From Arthrobacter rhizophilus (GTDB lineage Bacteria > Actinomycetota > Actinomycetes > Actinomycetales > Micrococcaceae), in the NCBI RefSeq assembly GCF_026241105.1, contig NZ_JAPFFT010000010.1:62001-126000 (forward strand): a stretch of 64,000 nt of DNA. The letters run 5' to 3'. The notes beneath the pieces are model-generated. The model did no database searches and was not told the DNA's origin. It worked only from the letters and a program-made list of their open reading frames with translations. Position 1 is the first letter of the stretch; each line of letters starts with the position of its first letter. Below are positions 33,576 to 42,094 of this stretch, in pieces. The translations under genes were made by a program, and so were the position numbers.

Positions 33576-34883
33576 GTGACCCACGAAACACTGGATGCCG
33601 GGCCCGAGTTGCCCGCGGAAGCAATTGACGCAATCGAGCGAGCAGCAACTGCCGCCCACCGCCACGAGGGACTCTTCTCGGAGCGCGCCGCCAACATCAA
33701 GCAGTCCGCCGTGCGTGATGTCTTCGACATTTCAATGCGCCCGGGACTCGTCTCCCTCGCCGGCGGGAACCCTTACCTGCAGTCCCTCCCCCTCGAGAAG
33801 CTTGGCCAGACCGCCGCGCGCATCATCGCCGAAGAAGGCATGACGGCACTGCAGTACGGCGGCGGGCAGGGCACCGAGGAACTTCGCACCCAGATCTGCG
33901 AAATCATGGCTGCCGAAGGAATCACCGACGCCCGGCCGGAAAACGTCGTGATCACCGCAGGTTCCCAATCGGCCCAGGACGTTGCCACCAAGGTCTTCTG
34001 CAATCCGGGCGACGTCGTGCTCGTGGAAAACCCCACCTATGTGGGCGCCCTGAACACCTTCGAGGCCTATCAGGTCCAAGTTGAGACAGTGGACATGGAC
34101 GACGACGGCCTGGTCCCGGAGCTGCTCGAAGCCAAGATCGCGGAGCTTCAGGCTGAGGGCAAGAACATCAAGTTCCTCTATACGATCCCCAACTTCAACA
34201 ATCCTTCCGGCATCACCCTTGCTCCCGGACGCCGTCAGCGGATCGTAAATATATGCCGCAACGCGAATATCTTGATCCTCGAGGACAATCCGTACGGTCT
34301 TCTGCGTTTCGACGGCCACCCGTTGGCGCCGATGCGGGCAGCGAATGCGCATGACGTCATCTATATGGGGTCATTCTCCAAGATCTTCGCCCCGGGACTC
34401 CGGATCGGTTGGGCGCTTGTCCCCGAACACTTGCAGCGGCGCTTCTACCTGGCGTCGGAAGCCGTGACGTTGTGCCCTCCCACCCTGAATCAGATGATCA
34501 TCTCGGCATATCTTCGGGACTACGACTGGCGCGGGCAGATTGAGACTTACCGGGCCCTCTACGAGGAACGCTGCAATGCCCTGCTCGTAGCGCTGGAAGA
34601 GCACATGCCGTCCGGCCTCAGCTGGACCAGGCCCGAGGGCGGTTTCTTCGTCTGGGTAACCTTGCCCGACGGCGTGGACACATACCCGCTACTCAAGAAG
34701 GCGATCGAGGCAGGGGTCGTGTTCATCCCCGGCGCGGCGTTCACGCACTCGGACGAACCGTCCAACAAACTGAGATTGGCCTTCAGCGCAGTGCCACCTG
34801 AGTCGATTGCCGAAGGCGTCCGCCGTTTGGCACCAGTACTGCGCGGGGCGATCGACACCATCAACAAAGGAGTTACATCATGA
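33576..34883 (+). CDS. PLP-dependent aminotransferase, class I/II (2-aminoadipate transaminase-like)
   Basis: This 435-aa fold-type I aminotransferase has SLAGGNPYLQSLPLEKL near the start, YTIPNFNNPSGITLAPGRR with the conserved Asn-Pro, and the pyridoxal Lys near residue 269 (GSFSKIFAPGLRIGWALVP). RLAFSAVPPESIAEGVRRL at the end binds the substrate carboxylate through Arg. This pattern fits the LysN / valine-pyruvate type subgroup; the amino acid is not certain. The start is GTG. The stop overlaps the universal stress protein start (ATGA), so the two genes form a coupled operon. Confidence 0.92.
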   Translation: MTHETLDAGPELPAEAIDAIERAATAAHRHEGLFSERAANIKQSAVRDVFDISMRPGLVSLAGGNPYLQSLPLEKLGQTAARIIAEEGMTALQYGGGQGTEELRTQICEIMAAEGITDARPENVVITAGSQSAQDVATKVFCNPGDVVLVENPTYVGALNTFEAYQVQVETVDMDDDGLVPELLEAKIAELQAEGKNIKFLYTIPNFNNPSGITLAPGRRQRIVNICRNANILILEDNPYGLLRFDGHPLAPMRAANAHDVIYMGSFSKIFAPGLRIGWALVPEHLQRRFYLASEAVTLCPPTLNQMIISAYLRDYDWRGQIETYRALYEERCNALLVALEEHMPSGLSWTRPEGGFFVWVTLPDGVDTYPLLKKAIEAGVVFIPGAAFTHSDEPSNKLRLAFSAVPPESIAEGVRRLAPVLRGAIDTINKGVTS

Positions 34884-35308
34884 GCGGAATCGTAGTGGTC
34901 GGCGTAGACGGCAGTGAGACCGCGATGAGGGCAGCCGAGGCAGCCAGGGACCTCGCGGTCGCTTTGGGAGCCAGCCTTCGCGTCTTGACAGCATTCGACA
35001 GCGACCGCACCGAGGTCTTTGAAAGCGGCAGCGACCGGTGGATCGTCTCGGACGCCGACGACGCCGAGAAGGTTGCCCGCGGAGTTGCCGGCAAGCTCAA
35101 CAGTGACCAGCTTGAAATCACCTACACAGCAGCACGCGGCAAGCCCGGAGAAGCCTTGATCCGCGAGGCCGAACGCGTCGGGGCGCGCTTGATCGTCGTC
35201 GGCAACCGTCGCATGCAAGGACTGGCACGCGTACTTGGCAGCGTTGCCAACACGGTGGCCCACAATGCTCCGTGCGACGTCTACATCGCCAAGACGGACG
35301 AGCCCTAA
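34880..35308 (+). CDS. Universal stress protein (UspA family)
   Basis: This 142-aa single Usp domain has VVVGVDGSETAMRAAEAA at the N-terminus and the ATP-binding motif G-2x-G-9x-G-S near the end (VGNRRMQGLARVLGSVANTV), so it belongs to the ATP-binding Usp group, typical of actinobacteria. It is translationally coupled to the upstream aminotransferase. Its role is in starvation or redox stress in this family; the specific function is unknown. Confidence 0.92.
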   Translation: MSGIVVVGVDGSETAMRAAEAARDLAVALGASLRVLTAFDSDRTEVFESGSDRWIVSDADDAEKVARGVAGKLNSDQLEITYTAARGKPGEALIREAERVGARLIVVGNRRMQGLARVLGSVANTVAHNAPCDVYIAKTDEP

Positions 35309-35455
35309 GCCGTAGCCAGGCATTAGACGGGGATCACGCGATGTGGTGGGCGGTCTCACCCCGATTTGGGCCGGACGGCTAGGATGCCGCCGGTAAAATT
35401 GGATTGGCCCCAAAGGCGCGAGCCGCCCATCACATCAACCCGTAGGGGATCCCTT

Positions 35456-35794
35456 TTGCTTACTCTGCAGCCGCGCCAGCGCGTCGGACACGACATTCTG
35501 CTCGCCCGCCACGGCAACCACATCAGCTCCATGCGCTTCGACCGCGCGAATGATCGCATCGTGGCACTTCTTGACGACGGCTCCGTAGACAGCGCTCCGA
35601 ACATGATTTCCCCGGTGCTGCAGATGCCGGAGACGTTCCGCAGCATCATGCGTTCCGACTGGCAGTTGTTGCTTGTGGTTAGTTCCGCCATGTTGGCTGT
35701 TGGCGCCCTGGCCATGGTGCTGTCGTTTGGAATGATCGGCGGCATGAGCGACCAGCAATTGCGCGATCTCGCGGTCAGCTACACGTCTTACTAG
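35456..35794 (+). CDS. Small protein with C-terminal membrane helix, function unknown
   Basis: The protein is 112 aa from TTG 35456, chosen because AGGGGA lies 6 nt before it. About 70 soluble residues (HDILLARHGNHISSMRFDRANDR) precede a membrane helix near residues 74-97 (LLLVVSSAMLAVGALAMVLSFG) and a short tail. I do not recognise a family. The stop codon overlaps the convergent PAP2 stop within the tetramer CTAG, so both transcripts must run into each other. Confidence 0.65.
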   Translation: MLTLQPRQRVGHDILLARHGNHISSMRFDRANDRIVALLDDGSVDSAPNMISPVLQMPETFRSIMRSDWQLLLVVSSAMLAVGALAMVLSFGMIGGMSDQQLRDLAVSYTSY

Positions 35795-36489
35795 ATCAGC
35801 CAACCCCGCAGGACCCACCAAAGGCCCGCGATGACCACTCCGCCGAACAACGAACCGGCGATGACCTGGCCGCGAGTATGGTCCCCCAGCACCACCCGGG
35901 ACCAGCCGACGGCGGGCACCAGAAACAGTAGCGGTAGCCACGCCGGTCCGAACATCAGCCCCGCAATGACTGCGGCAGCGGAGATTGCCGAGGCATGACC
36001 GCTCATCTTCCACACGAGGCTGACCGCGGCCAACGCCACGATCCCGCCAATCAGGGCAAGGATCATCACTGAGACGCTGGTCGGGGCGTGGATGAGGTTA
36101 AGTACGAGCAGTCCTAAGACCACTGACCCGAGCGCGAGCATCAGCACGCGAGCACGCTCCTCGCGATCGCTGACGTGGTGGTCACTCAGTTTGCCGAGCC
36201 TCACCAGGACCAACACATAGGCCAGCGGCAGTACGCACACAAAGAGTGCCCCAAGGACCCCGAACCATATTGTCCCCGGGAAACCCGGTTCCACCACTGG
36301 GCTGATGAGCAGCAAGATGGACACCACGACAGGCGGCTGGAAGACCTCGGTCAGGATCCGCGCAACGCGCTGCCACCCTCCCCCAGCGCCGCGCTGCCCT
36401 CCGTCAACGCCGCGCTGCCCTCCGTCAACGCCGCGCTGCCCTCCGTCAACGCCGCGTTGCCGTCCCCCAACGCCGCGTTGCTCAGTCAA
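35791..36489 (-). CDS. PAP2-like phosphatase membrane protein with heptad-repeat N-terminus
   Basis: The protein is 232 aa from TTG 36489, whose codon overlaps the last codons of the E2 gene. Residues 4-38 are five 7-residue repeats (QRGVDGG). About five membrane helices follow. [15 protein letters not shown] and [17 protein letters not shown] are variants of the PAP2 motifs PSGH and SRxxxxxHxxxD, with Pro replaced by Met and the Asp by Gln, so phosphatase activity is doubtful. This form resembles the PA-phosphatase-related proteins of actinobacteria. No strong ribosome site is visible, so translation may depend on coupling to E2. Confidence 0.78.
   Translation of the reverse strand: MTEQRGVGGRQRGVDGGQRGVDGGQRGVDGGQRGAGGGWQRVARILTEVFQPPVVVSILLLISPVVEPGFPGTIWFGVLGALFVCVLPLAYVLVLVRLGKLSDHHVSDREERARVLMLALGSVVLGLLVLNLIHAPTSVSVMILALIGGIVALAAVSLVWKMSGHASAISAAAVIAGLMFGPAWLPLLFLVPAVGWSRVVLGDHTRGQVIAGSLFGGVVIAGLWWVLRGWLI
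36376..36480. repeat. 21-bp tandem repeat (5 copies) in the PAP2 N-terminus
   Basis: Units of CGCCGCGCTGCCCTCCGTCAA (plus strand), 21 bp each, run head to tail with the end copies diverged. They keep the frame and encode QRGVDGG. The array lies immediately after the E2 stop codon. Confidence 0.9.
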
Positions 36490-38044
36490 GCAGCAGCGCC
36501 GGCTCTTCGAGGATGGATGCGACGTCGGCCATGAAGCGGGCGGAGAGGTCCCCGTCCACCACCCGGTGGTCGAACGAGCCGCCCAGCGTCGTGATCCAGC
36601 GAGGGATGACTTCGCCATCCAGCACCCAAGGCTTTTGCTTGATGGTGCCGAATGCGACGATCGCCACCTCGCCCGGGTTGATGATGGGCGTTCCGGTGTC
36701 GATGCCCAAGGCGCCGACGTTGGTGATAGTCAGAGAGCCACCCTGCATCTGCGCAGGCTGGGTCTTGCCCGCTCGCGCCGTACCGGCTAGCTCGTTGAGC
36801 GCGAGGGCCAGTTCCTTGAGGGAAAGGTCCTGGGCATCCTTGATGTTCGGCACCATAAGCCCGCGCGGAGTGGCGGCCGCAATACCGAGGTTCATGTAGT
36901 GCTTGACGTGGATCTCGGCGTTGCCCTTGCCGTCGGCGTTCTCCACCCAGGTCGCGTTGACGCTCGGGTTGCGGGCCGCGGCCCAGATGACAGCCTTGGA
37001 GAGGATCAACAGCGGCGACACCTTGATGCCCTCAAAGTCCCTGGAGGCCTTGAGGCGCTTAACGAATTCCATGGTGCGGCTGGCATCGACGTCCACGAAG
37101 ATACTCACGTGCGGCGCCGTGAAGGCCGACTCCACCATGGCCTTGGCTGTTGCCTTACGGACGCCCTTCACGGGAATCCGTTCCACACGCTGATCCTGCG
37201 GTTTCTTGGACGCACCCCAGAACGTGTCGGCCTGGTCCACCTCGGCATCGCGCTGCGCCTGGTAGCTGACCAAATCCTCGCGAGTCACTTCACCGCGGGC
37301 CCCCGTGGGAACGACATCGGCCAAGTCAATGCCCAGTTCGCGGGCGATCTTGCGCACCGGAGGCTTGGCCAAGACGCGGTTGACGATGCCGCTGACGGTT
37401 GCACCAAGGCCCGTGAGGCCCGGCGCCTGGTTCGTTTCTCCCTGGGTCGCGGCCGGGGACTGCTCGACGGCGGGCGCCGGCGCTGCGGGCTCGACGGTGC
37501 GGGCCGGCGCCGACTGCTCGTCTGCGAGTATCGCAGAGGCGGTGGGCGCAGCCGAGGCGGCCGGAGCAACGGAGGCGACGACTTCCGGGCGCTTACGCGG
37601 GCGGCGTTTGACGGCGTCGGCCTTCGGACCGGAGCCCACCAGCGGACCGCCCGCCGGACCGCCGTCGGACGTTCCGGGGTCCTCGGGCAGCTTGCCGTAC
37701 ATCGAGGCCTCGAAGACTTGTTCGGCGGCAGGAGTGGCGGGAGCCGCAGGCGGTGCGGCGAGCGGCGCAGCGGGTGCCGATGCGGGCGCTGCCTCATCCG
37801 GGGCATTGTCCGAGATGCCGATAATCGCGGTTCCTACTTCAACCGTGATCCCCTCAGGGACGAGCAATTCCGCCACCGTGCCTGCGTATGGGGACGGCAA
37901 TTCCACGAGGGACTTGGCGGTCTCGATCTCGCAAATAACGTCGTTGATAGCCACGGTGTCCCCGGGTTTGACCTTCCAGGAGACAATTTCTGCCTCGGTC
38001 AGGCCTTCGCCGACATCCGGCAGGTTGAATTTCTTAACAGTCAC
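36482..38044 (-). CDS. bkdC: 2-oxoacid dehydrogenase E2 (dihydrolipoamide acyltransferase)
   Basis: E2 forms the core of the complex and transfers the acyl group from lipoamide to CoA. This 520-aa protein has one lipoyl domain with the lipoylated Lys at residue 44 ([15 protein letters not shown]), a Pro/Ala-rich linker, an E1/E3-binding domain near residues 229-265 ([19 protein letters not shown]), a second linker, and the catalytic domain ending with DHRVVDGD near residue 491. One lipoyl domain and the gene order E1 alpha, E1 beta, E2 match the branched-chain type; the true substrate could also be pyruvate. No E3 gene is adjacent. A PAP2 gene follows with overlap. Confidence 0.93.
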   Translation of the reverse strand: MTVKKFNLPDVGEGLTEAEIVSWKVKPGDTVAINDVICEIETAKSLVELPSPYAGTVAELLVPEGITVEVGTAIIGISDNAPDEAAPASAPAAPLAAPPAAPATPAAEQVFEASMYGKLPEDPGTSDGGPAGGPLVGSGPKADAVKRRPRKRPEVVASVAPAASAAPTASAILADEQSAPARTVEPAAPAPAVEQSPAATQGETNQAPGLTGLGATVSGIVNRVLAKPPVRKIARELGIDLADVVPTGARGEVTREDLVSYQAQRDAEVDQADTFWGASKKPQDQRVERIPVKGVRKATAKAMVESAFTAPHVSIFVDVDASRTMEFVKRLKASRDFEGIKVSPLLILSKAVIWAAARNPSVNATWVENADGKGNAEIHVKHYMNLGIAAATPRGLMVPNIKDAQDLSLKELALALNELAGTARAGKTQPAQMQGGSLTITNVGALGIDTGTPIINPGEVAIVAFGTIKQKPWVLDGEVIPRWITTLGGSFDHRVVDGDLSARFMADVASILEEPALLLD

Positions 38045-38102
38045 TTAGGGTCCTCGATTTCGGCTGGCCCGTCCGCGTGGCGGAGGGTGCAATCAGGGGC
38101 GG

Positions 38103-39083
38103 CTAGTAGGCCAGGGAACGGTCCAAGGCTTCAAGGATCTTGTCGATGTCCGGCAAGTAGTCCTCTTCAACCTTGGCCACGGGATACGGCATGTGGAAAC
38201 CGCCCACCCGGATGACCGGGGCCTCAAGGTGCAGGAATGCACGCTCACTGATCCGCGCAGCGATCTCGCCGCCGATACCACCGAACGTCGGGGCCTCGTG
38301 CGCAACGATTAGGCGGCCGGTCTTCTTGACAGAAGCCGTGACGGTGTCGAAGTCGATGGGGGAAATCGAGCGGAGATCGATCACTTCAATGCTGTGTCCG
38401 TCCTCTTCCGCCGCTGCTGCGGCGGCCAGGGCAACGGGAACCAGCGGACCGTACGCCACGATGGTGGCGTCGGAACCTTCGCGTAGGACGTGCGCCTGGA
38501 ACGGGTCCGACGCCGGTCCTGGGTTTTCGGTGTCCACCTCGCCTTTGAGCCAGTAGCGGCGCTTGGGTTCGAAGAAGATCACCGGGTCCGTGCAGTCGAC
38601 GGCTTGCTGGATCATCCAGTAGGCGTCGTGTGCGTTGGATGGGGTGATGATGCGCAGACCCGCAGTGTGGGCGAACAAGGCCTCCGGCGATTCTGAGTGA
38701 TGTTCGATCGAGCCAATGCCGCCGCCGTAGGGGATGCGGATGACCACGGGAACGGTCAGTTTGCCGCCGCTGCGGGAGTGCATCTTGGCCAGCTGGGTGG
38801 TGATCTGGTTGAAGCCGGGGAAGACGAAACCATCGAACTGGATTTCGCAGATGGGACGGTAGCCGCGCAAGGCAAGGCCAATCGCGGTGCCGACGATGCC
38901 GGACTCTGCCAGGGGGGTGTCAACTACCCGGTCTGCGCCGAAGTCCCTGATAAGTCCGTCAGTCACGCGATAGACGCCGCCCAGCGGCCCGATGTCTTCG
39001 CCCATGAGCAGGGACTTCGGGTTGTTGGTGAGCGAGGCACGCAGGCCTTCGTTGATGGCCTTGGCAATGGTCATGGTGGTCAT
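38103..39083 (-). CDS. bkdB: 2-oxoacid dehydrogenase E1 beta subunit
   Basis: This 326-aa transketolase-like subunit completes the thiamine diphosphate site with E1 alpha. Recognised features are LLMGEDIGPLGGVYRVTDGL near the start, DTPLAESGIVGTAIGLALRG, FVFPGFNQITTQLAK, and RIPYGGGIGSIEHHSESPEA with the conserved His pair. EVIDLRSISPIDFDTV and GGIGGEIAARISE form the C-terminal domain. It lies 3 bp after E1 alpha and 58 bp before E2, so it is one operon. The substrate is inferred as branched-chain 2-oxoacids. Confidence 0.94.
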   Translation of the reverse strand: MTTMTIAKAINEGLRASLTNNPKSLLMGEDIGPLGGVYRVTDGLIRDFGADRVVDTPLAESGIVGTAIGLALRGYRPICEIQFDGFVFPGFNQITTQLAKMHSRSGGKLTVPVVIRIPYGGGIGSIEHHSESPEALFAHTAGLRIITPSNAHDAYWMIQQAVDCTDPVIFFEPKRRYWLKGEVDTENPGPASDPFQAHVLREGSDATIVAYGPLVPVALAAAAAAEEDGHSIEVIDLRSISPIDFDTVTASVKKTGRLIVAHEAPTFGGIGGEIAARISERAFLHLEAPVIRVGGFHMPYPVAKVEEDYLPDIDKILEALDRSLAY

Positions 39084-39086
39084 CAG

Positions 39087-40292
39087 TTACTTGCCTCCGT
39101 CTTCGTGGTCGCCTTCGAATCCGGCGGAGTATTCCTCGAACCAGGCAAGTTCCTCGGCCACCAGCGGGTGCGGCTCGGCATAGACTCCGGTGAATGACTC
39201 GCGGAAGTTAGGGCCTTTTAAGTTTTGGGTGGTGCTGCGGACGTGGGCTGCGAGCTTGTCTCCGTCGACCCTGACTTGCTCAAAGAAAGCTTCGTCGGCC
39301 AGGCCCTCGTTGCGAAGGTACTTCTCCAGGCGATCCAGCGGATCCTTGCCGCGCCACGCCTGTTCTTCGGCGGATTCGCGGTACTTGGTGGGGTCGTCCG
39401 CCGTTGTGTGTGCGCCGACGCGATATGTATATGCCTCAATGAGCACAGGACCGCGGCCTTCGCGTGCATGCTCAAGGGCCCATTCGGTGACTGCATGGAC
39501 TGCGATGACGTCGTTACCGTCCACTCGGATGCCCGGGAAGCCGTATCCCTTGGCCCGGTTGAAAAGGGGAACCTTGGTCTGAACCTCAGTGGGGACCGAG
39601 ATGGCCCAGTGGTTGTTCTGGCAGAAGAACACCACCGGAGCGTTGTAGGACGCCGCGAAGACCATGGATTCATGGACGTCGCCTTCGGAGCTTGCGCCGT
39701 CGCCGAAGTAAGCCACGACAGCAGCTTTCGGGTCATTGGAACCGTTGGCTTCTGCGGATTTCTGGTCTCGCTGGATTCCCATGGCATAGCCAACTGAATG
39801 CAGCGTCTGGGCCGCCAGCACCAGGGTATAGAGATGGAAGTTGTTCTCAGTGGGATCCCAGCCGCCATTGGAAATTCCGCGGAACAGCTTCAGGAGTTCG
39901 GCCAGATCCACGTCGCGGGTCAACGCAACGCCATGCTCACGGTACGTGGGGAAGATGTAGTCCTGCCGCTGGGTGGCCCGTCCGGAGCCGATCTGGGCGG
40001 CTTCCTGACCGGTCAGGGGGACCCAAAGGGCCAGCTCGCCTTGCCGCTGGAGAGCGGTGGCCTCCTGGTCGAAGCGGCGGACCTTGGCCATGTCGGCGTA
40101 GAAACCCCGTAGCTGCTCCGGCTCAAGACGCTTGGCGTAGTCCGAGAAGACAGGATCGGTTCCTAGCTTGCCGTCCGGCCCCAGCAGCTGGATCATGTCG
40201 GCTGCTGGATCGCTGGAAGCGCCTCCCGCAGGAGACTGCAGGTCCAGTCCCGTTCCGTTGATCCCGGGGGTGGGCAATTGAGTTGCGCCCAT
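39087..40292 (-). CDS. bkdA: 2-oxoacid dehydrogenase E1 alpha subunit
   Basis: E1 alpha decarboxylates the 2-oxoacid with thiamine diphosphate. This 401-aa protein has the ThDP motif GDGASSEGDVHESMVFAAS near residue 197, ending in FFCQNNHWAIS, and the phosphorylation-loop-like AYTYRVGAHTTADDPTKYR. An N-terminal extension of about 45 residues precedes the domain. AAGGAG lies 6 nt before the ATG. It is the first gene of the operon; upstream are a perfect 38-bp palindrome and a hairpin. With hisC/Pat upstream, the neighbourhood suggests amino-acid catabolism. Confidence 0.94.
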   Translation of the reverse strand: MGATQLPTPGINGTGLDLQSPAGGASSDPAADMIQLLGPDGKLGTDPVFSDYAKRLEPEQLRGFYADMAKVRRFDQEATALQRQGELALWVPLTGQEAAQIGSGRATQRQDYIFPTYREHGVALTRDVDLAELLKLFRGISNGGWDPTENNFHLYTLVLAAQTLHSVGYAMGIQRDQKSAEANGSNDPKAAVVAYFGDGASSEGDVHESMVFAASYNAPVVFFCQNNHWAISVPTEVQTKVPLFNRAKGYGFPGIRVDGNDVIAVHAVTEWALEHAREGRGPVLIEAYTYRVGAHTTADDPTKYRESAEEQAWRGKDPLDRLEKYLRNEGLADEAFFEQVRVDGDKLAAHVRSTTQNLKGPNFRESFTGVYAEPHPLVAEELAWFEEYSAGFEGDHEDGGK

Positions 40293-40343
40293 TCCGTCTC
40301 CTTGCCTGCTTCAGCCCGACGCTGAGCAAATATTTTCGCTGAT

Positions 40344-40381
40344 ATATGCCGATTCCGGAATGCATTCCGGAATCGGCATAT
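40344..40381. promoter_or_regulatory. 38-bp perfect palindrome upstream of the 2-oxoacid dehydrogenase operon
   Basis: ATATGCCGATTCCGGAATG (40344-40362) is followed directly by its exact reverse complement (40363-40381), with no spacer. TTCCGGAA occurs twice inside. It lies 52 bp upstream of the E1 alpha start. An Lrp/AsnC-type or other dimeric regulator site is likely; no regulator gene is adjacent. Confidence 0.75.
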
Positions 40382-40390
40382 CTTGGCTTT

Positions 40391-40420
40391 CGTCCCTTAC
40401 TTTATCCGCAGTAAGGGACG
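40391..40420 (-). terminator. Hairpin downstream of hisC
   Basis: CGTCCCTTACT (40391-40401) pairs perfectly with AGTAAGGGACG (40410-40420) around an 8-nt loop, 20 bp past the hisC stop. It probably separates hisC from the dehydrogenase operon, though no T-run follows. Confidence 0.6.
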
Positions 40421-40439
40421 CAGGGGCATTTGTTAACCG

Positions 40440-41558
40440 CTAGGAAGCCAGCGGCGCTTTTGTATAGGACGCACAGAGCTCCAGGAACCGGGTGTTGGCC
40501 TCAACCTCTCCGATGCTGACCCGGACACCTTCGTTGCCGAAGGCACGCACGGACAACGCCCGTTCGCCAGCCAGTGCGGCGAATTCGGCGCTGTTCTCTC
40601 CCAGATTCAACCAGACGAAGTTGCCCTGGGCCTCAGGGACGAACCATCCCAACTCCCGGAGCCCGGCGGTCACCCGGTCCCGCTCATCAACCAGGCTTTG
40701 TACCCTTTCAACAACCTGGTCGAAATTCTGCAAGGAGGTAATAGCGGCGCGTTCAGCAATCTGTGACACCGCAAATGGCGTGGCCGCGACTCGCAGATGC
40801 TGGGTGAGATCCGGACCGGCAACGCTGTATCCAACGCGCAGCCCTGCAAGGCCGTGAGCCTTGGAGAACGTTCGGAGGACAACCACATTGGGGTACTTGC
40901 GGTACAGCTTGATGCCGTCCACGGCGTTCTGGTCACGAACGAACTCCTGGTAGGCCTCATCGATGACGACAACCACGCCAGCGGGCACCGACTGGATGAA
41001 CCGCTCCGTTTCCTCCGCAGTGAGGATGGGGCCTGTGGGGTTGTTGGGCGTGCAAAGCAAAATCACCTTGGTGCGGACGGTGACAGCAGCTGCCATGGCC
41101 TCGAGGTCGTGGCGTCCATCGGAAAGCAAAGGGATCTGGACACTCTCAGCACCGGCCAATCCCACGCAGATGGGATAGGCCTCGAAGGAGCGCCAAGCGT
41201 AGATGACCTCATCGGCTTTGCCGTCGTGGTTCTGTCCTGCAAACGTGGAAAGAATCTGGTTCAGGGCTCCGAGGCTTCCGGCTCCCGTGACGACGTCGTC
41301 CGCGGGGATGCTTAGAAATTCAGCGAGCGCCGTGCGCAGCTTGGTGGAGAGGGGGTCCGGGTACCGGTTGATGTCAGACTGATCGGCAATGGCCCGGAGC
41401 ACCGCGGGGATCGGGGGCAACGGGTTTTCGTTGGAAGACAGTTTGTAACTGGTCAGGCCTTCTATGGCTGAGGGAGGCTTGCCTGCCGCATATTTGGGGA
41501 GCCTGTCCACAACCGGGCGGGGATGCACGCCCTCCGGTGCGTTGTCAGAAGAATTCAT
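40440..41558 (-). CDS. hisC: Histidinol-phosphate / aromatic amino acid aminotransferase
   Basis: This 372-aa fold-type I PLP enzyme has YKLSSNENPLPPIP at the N-terminus, LLCTPNNPTGPILTAEE, VVIDEAYQEF, and the pyridoxal Lys near residue 232 (RTFSKAHGLAGLRVGY). These are HisC family motifs. It is outside any his operon and next to an E1-E2 operon, so it may be the Pat-type (aromatic amino acid) paralogue, not the biosynthetic HisC. A hairpin follows the stop. Confidence 0.9.
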   Translation of the reverse strand: MNSSDNAPEGVHPRPVVDRLPKYAAGKPPSAIEGLTSYKLSSNENPLPPIPAVLRAIADQSDINRYPDPLSTKLRTALAEFLSIPADDVVTGAGSLGALNQILSTFAGQNHDGKADEVIYAWRSFEAYPICVGLAGAESVQIPLLSDGRHDLEAMAAAVTVRTKVILLCTPNNPTGPILTAEETERFIQSVPAGVVVVIDEAYQEFVRDQNAVDGIKLYRKYPNVVVLRTFSKAHGLAGLRVGYSVAGPDLTQHLRVAATPFAVSQIAERAAITSLQNFDQVVERVQSLVDERDRVTAGLRELGWFVPEAQGNFVWLNLGENSAEFAALAGERALSVRAFGNEGVRVSIGEVEANTRFLELCASYTKAPLAS

Positions 41559-41632
41559 GGCACCAGCCTACTTGTAGGCATTCGGGACGTGAGGGTGGGC
41601 TTTCCGGCCGGCGCATGTGAAAGCATGGGCGC

Positions 41633-42061
41633 ATGGGTTCATTCATTGTGCGTGTCCTGATCAACGGGCTGGCCCTCTGGGTTGCCAGCTGGATTCTGCC
41701 TGGGATGGATATTTCCACCTCGGCAACCACCAACGCAGTCAACAACGCGGGGGTCACACAAGGCAGCGATACCTTGGGCGTGGTTCTTGCCTATCTCTTC
41801 ATAGGGCTCATTTTTGGCATCGTTAATGCCTTTGTGCGGCCGTTGGTCAAGCTACTCTCCCTTCCAATCACAATCCTGACTCTCGGCTTATTCACCATTG
41901 TCATCAACGCCGCCATGCTGTCGCTGACAGCTTGGCTGAGTAGCTACACGCCGGTACACCTCACCATCGATAGCTTCTTCTGGACCGCGGTTCTCGCCGC
42001 TATCATCATCAGCCTGATCTCGGTCGTGGCTAGCTGGATTCCGGGCGCTAACAGACGCTAG
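41633..42061 (+). CDS. Phage holin family 4 / YvlD-like membrane protein
   Basis: This 142-aa protein of the YvlD/DUF360 family (PF04020) has about four membrane helices. FIVRVLINGLALWVASWILPG at the start and FGIVNAFVRPLVKLLSLPITILTLGLFTIVINAAML in the middle are the family signature. Despite the family name, nothing phage-like surrounds it. The envelope-stress role is known only for Bacillus relatives; the function here is unknown. It is a single gene divergent from hisC. Confidence 0.9.
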   Translation: MGSFIVRVLINGLALWVASWILPGMDISTSATTNAVNNAGVTQGSDTLGVVLAYLFIGLIFGIVNAFVRPLVKLLSLPITILTLGLFTIVINAAMLSLTAWLSSYTPVHLTIDSFFWTAVLAAIIISLISVVASWIPGANRR

Positions 42062-42094
42062 GAAGACTTGAGGCAGCCTGTTCGCACAGCTTCC

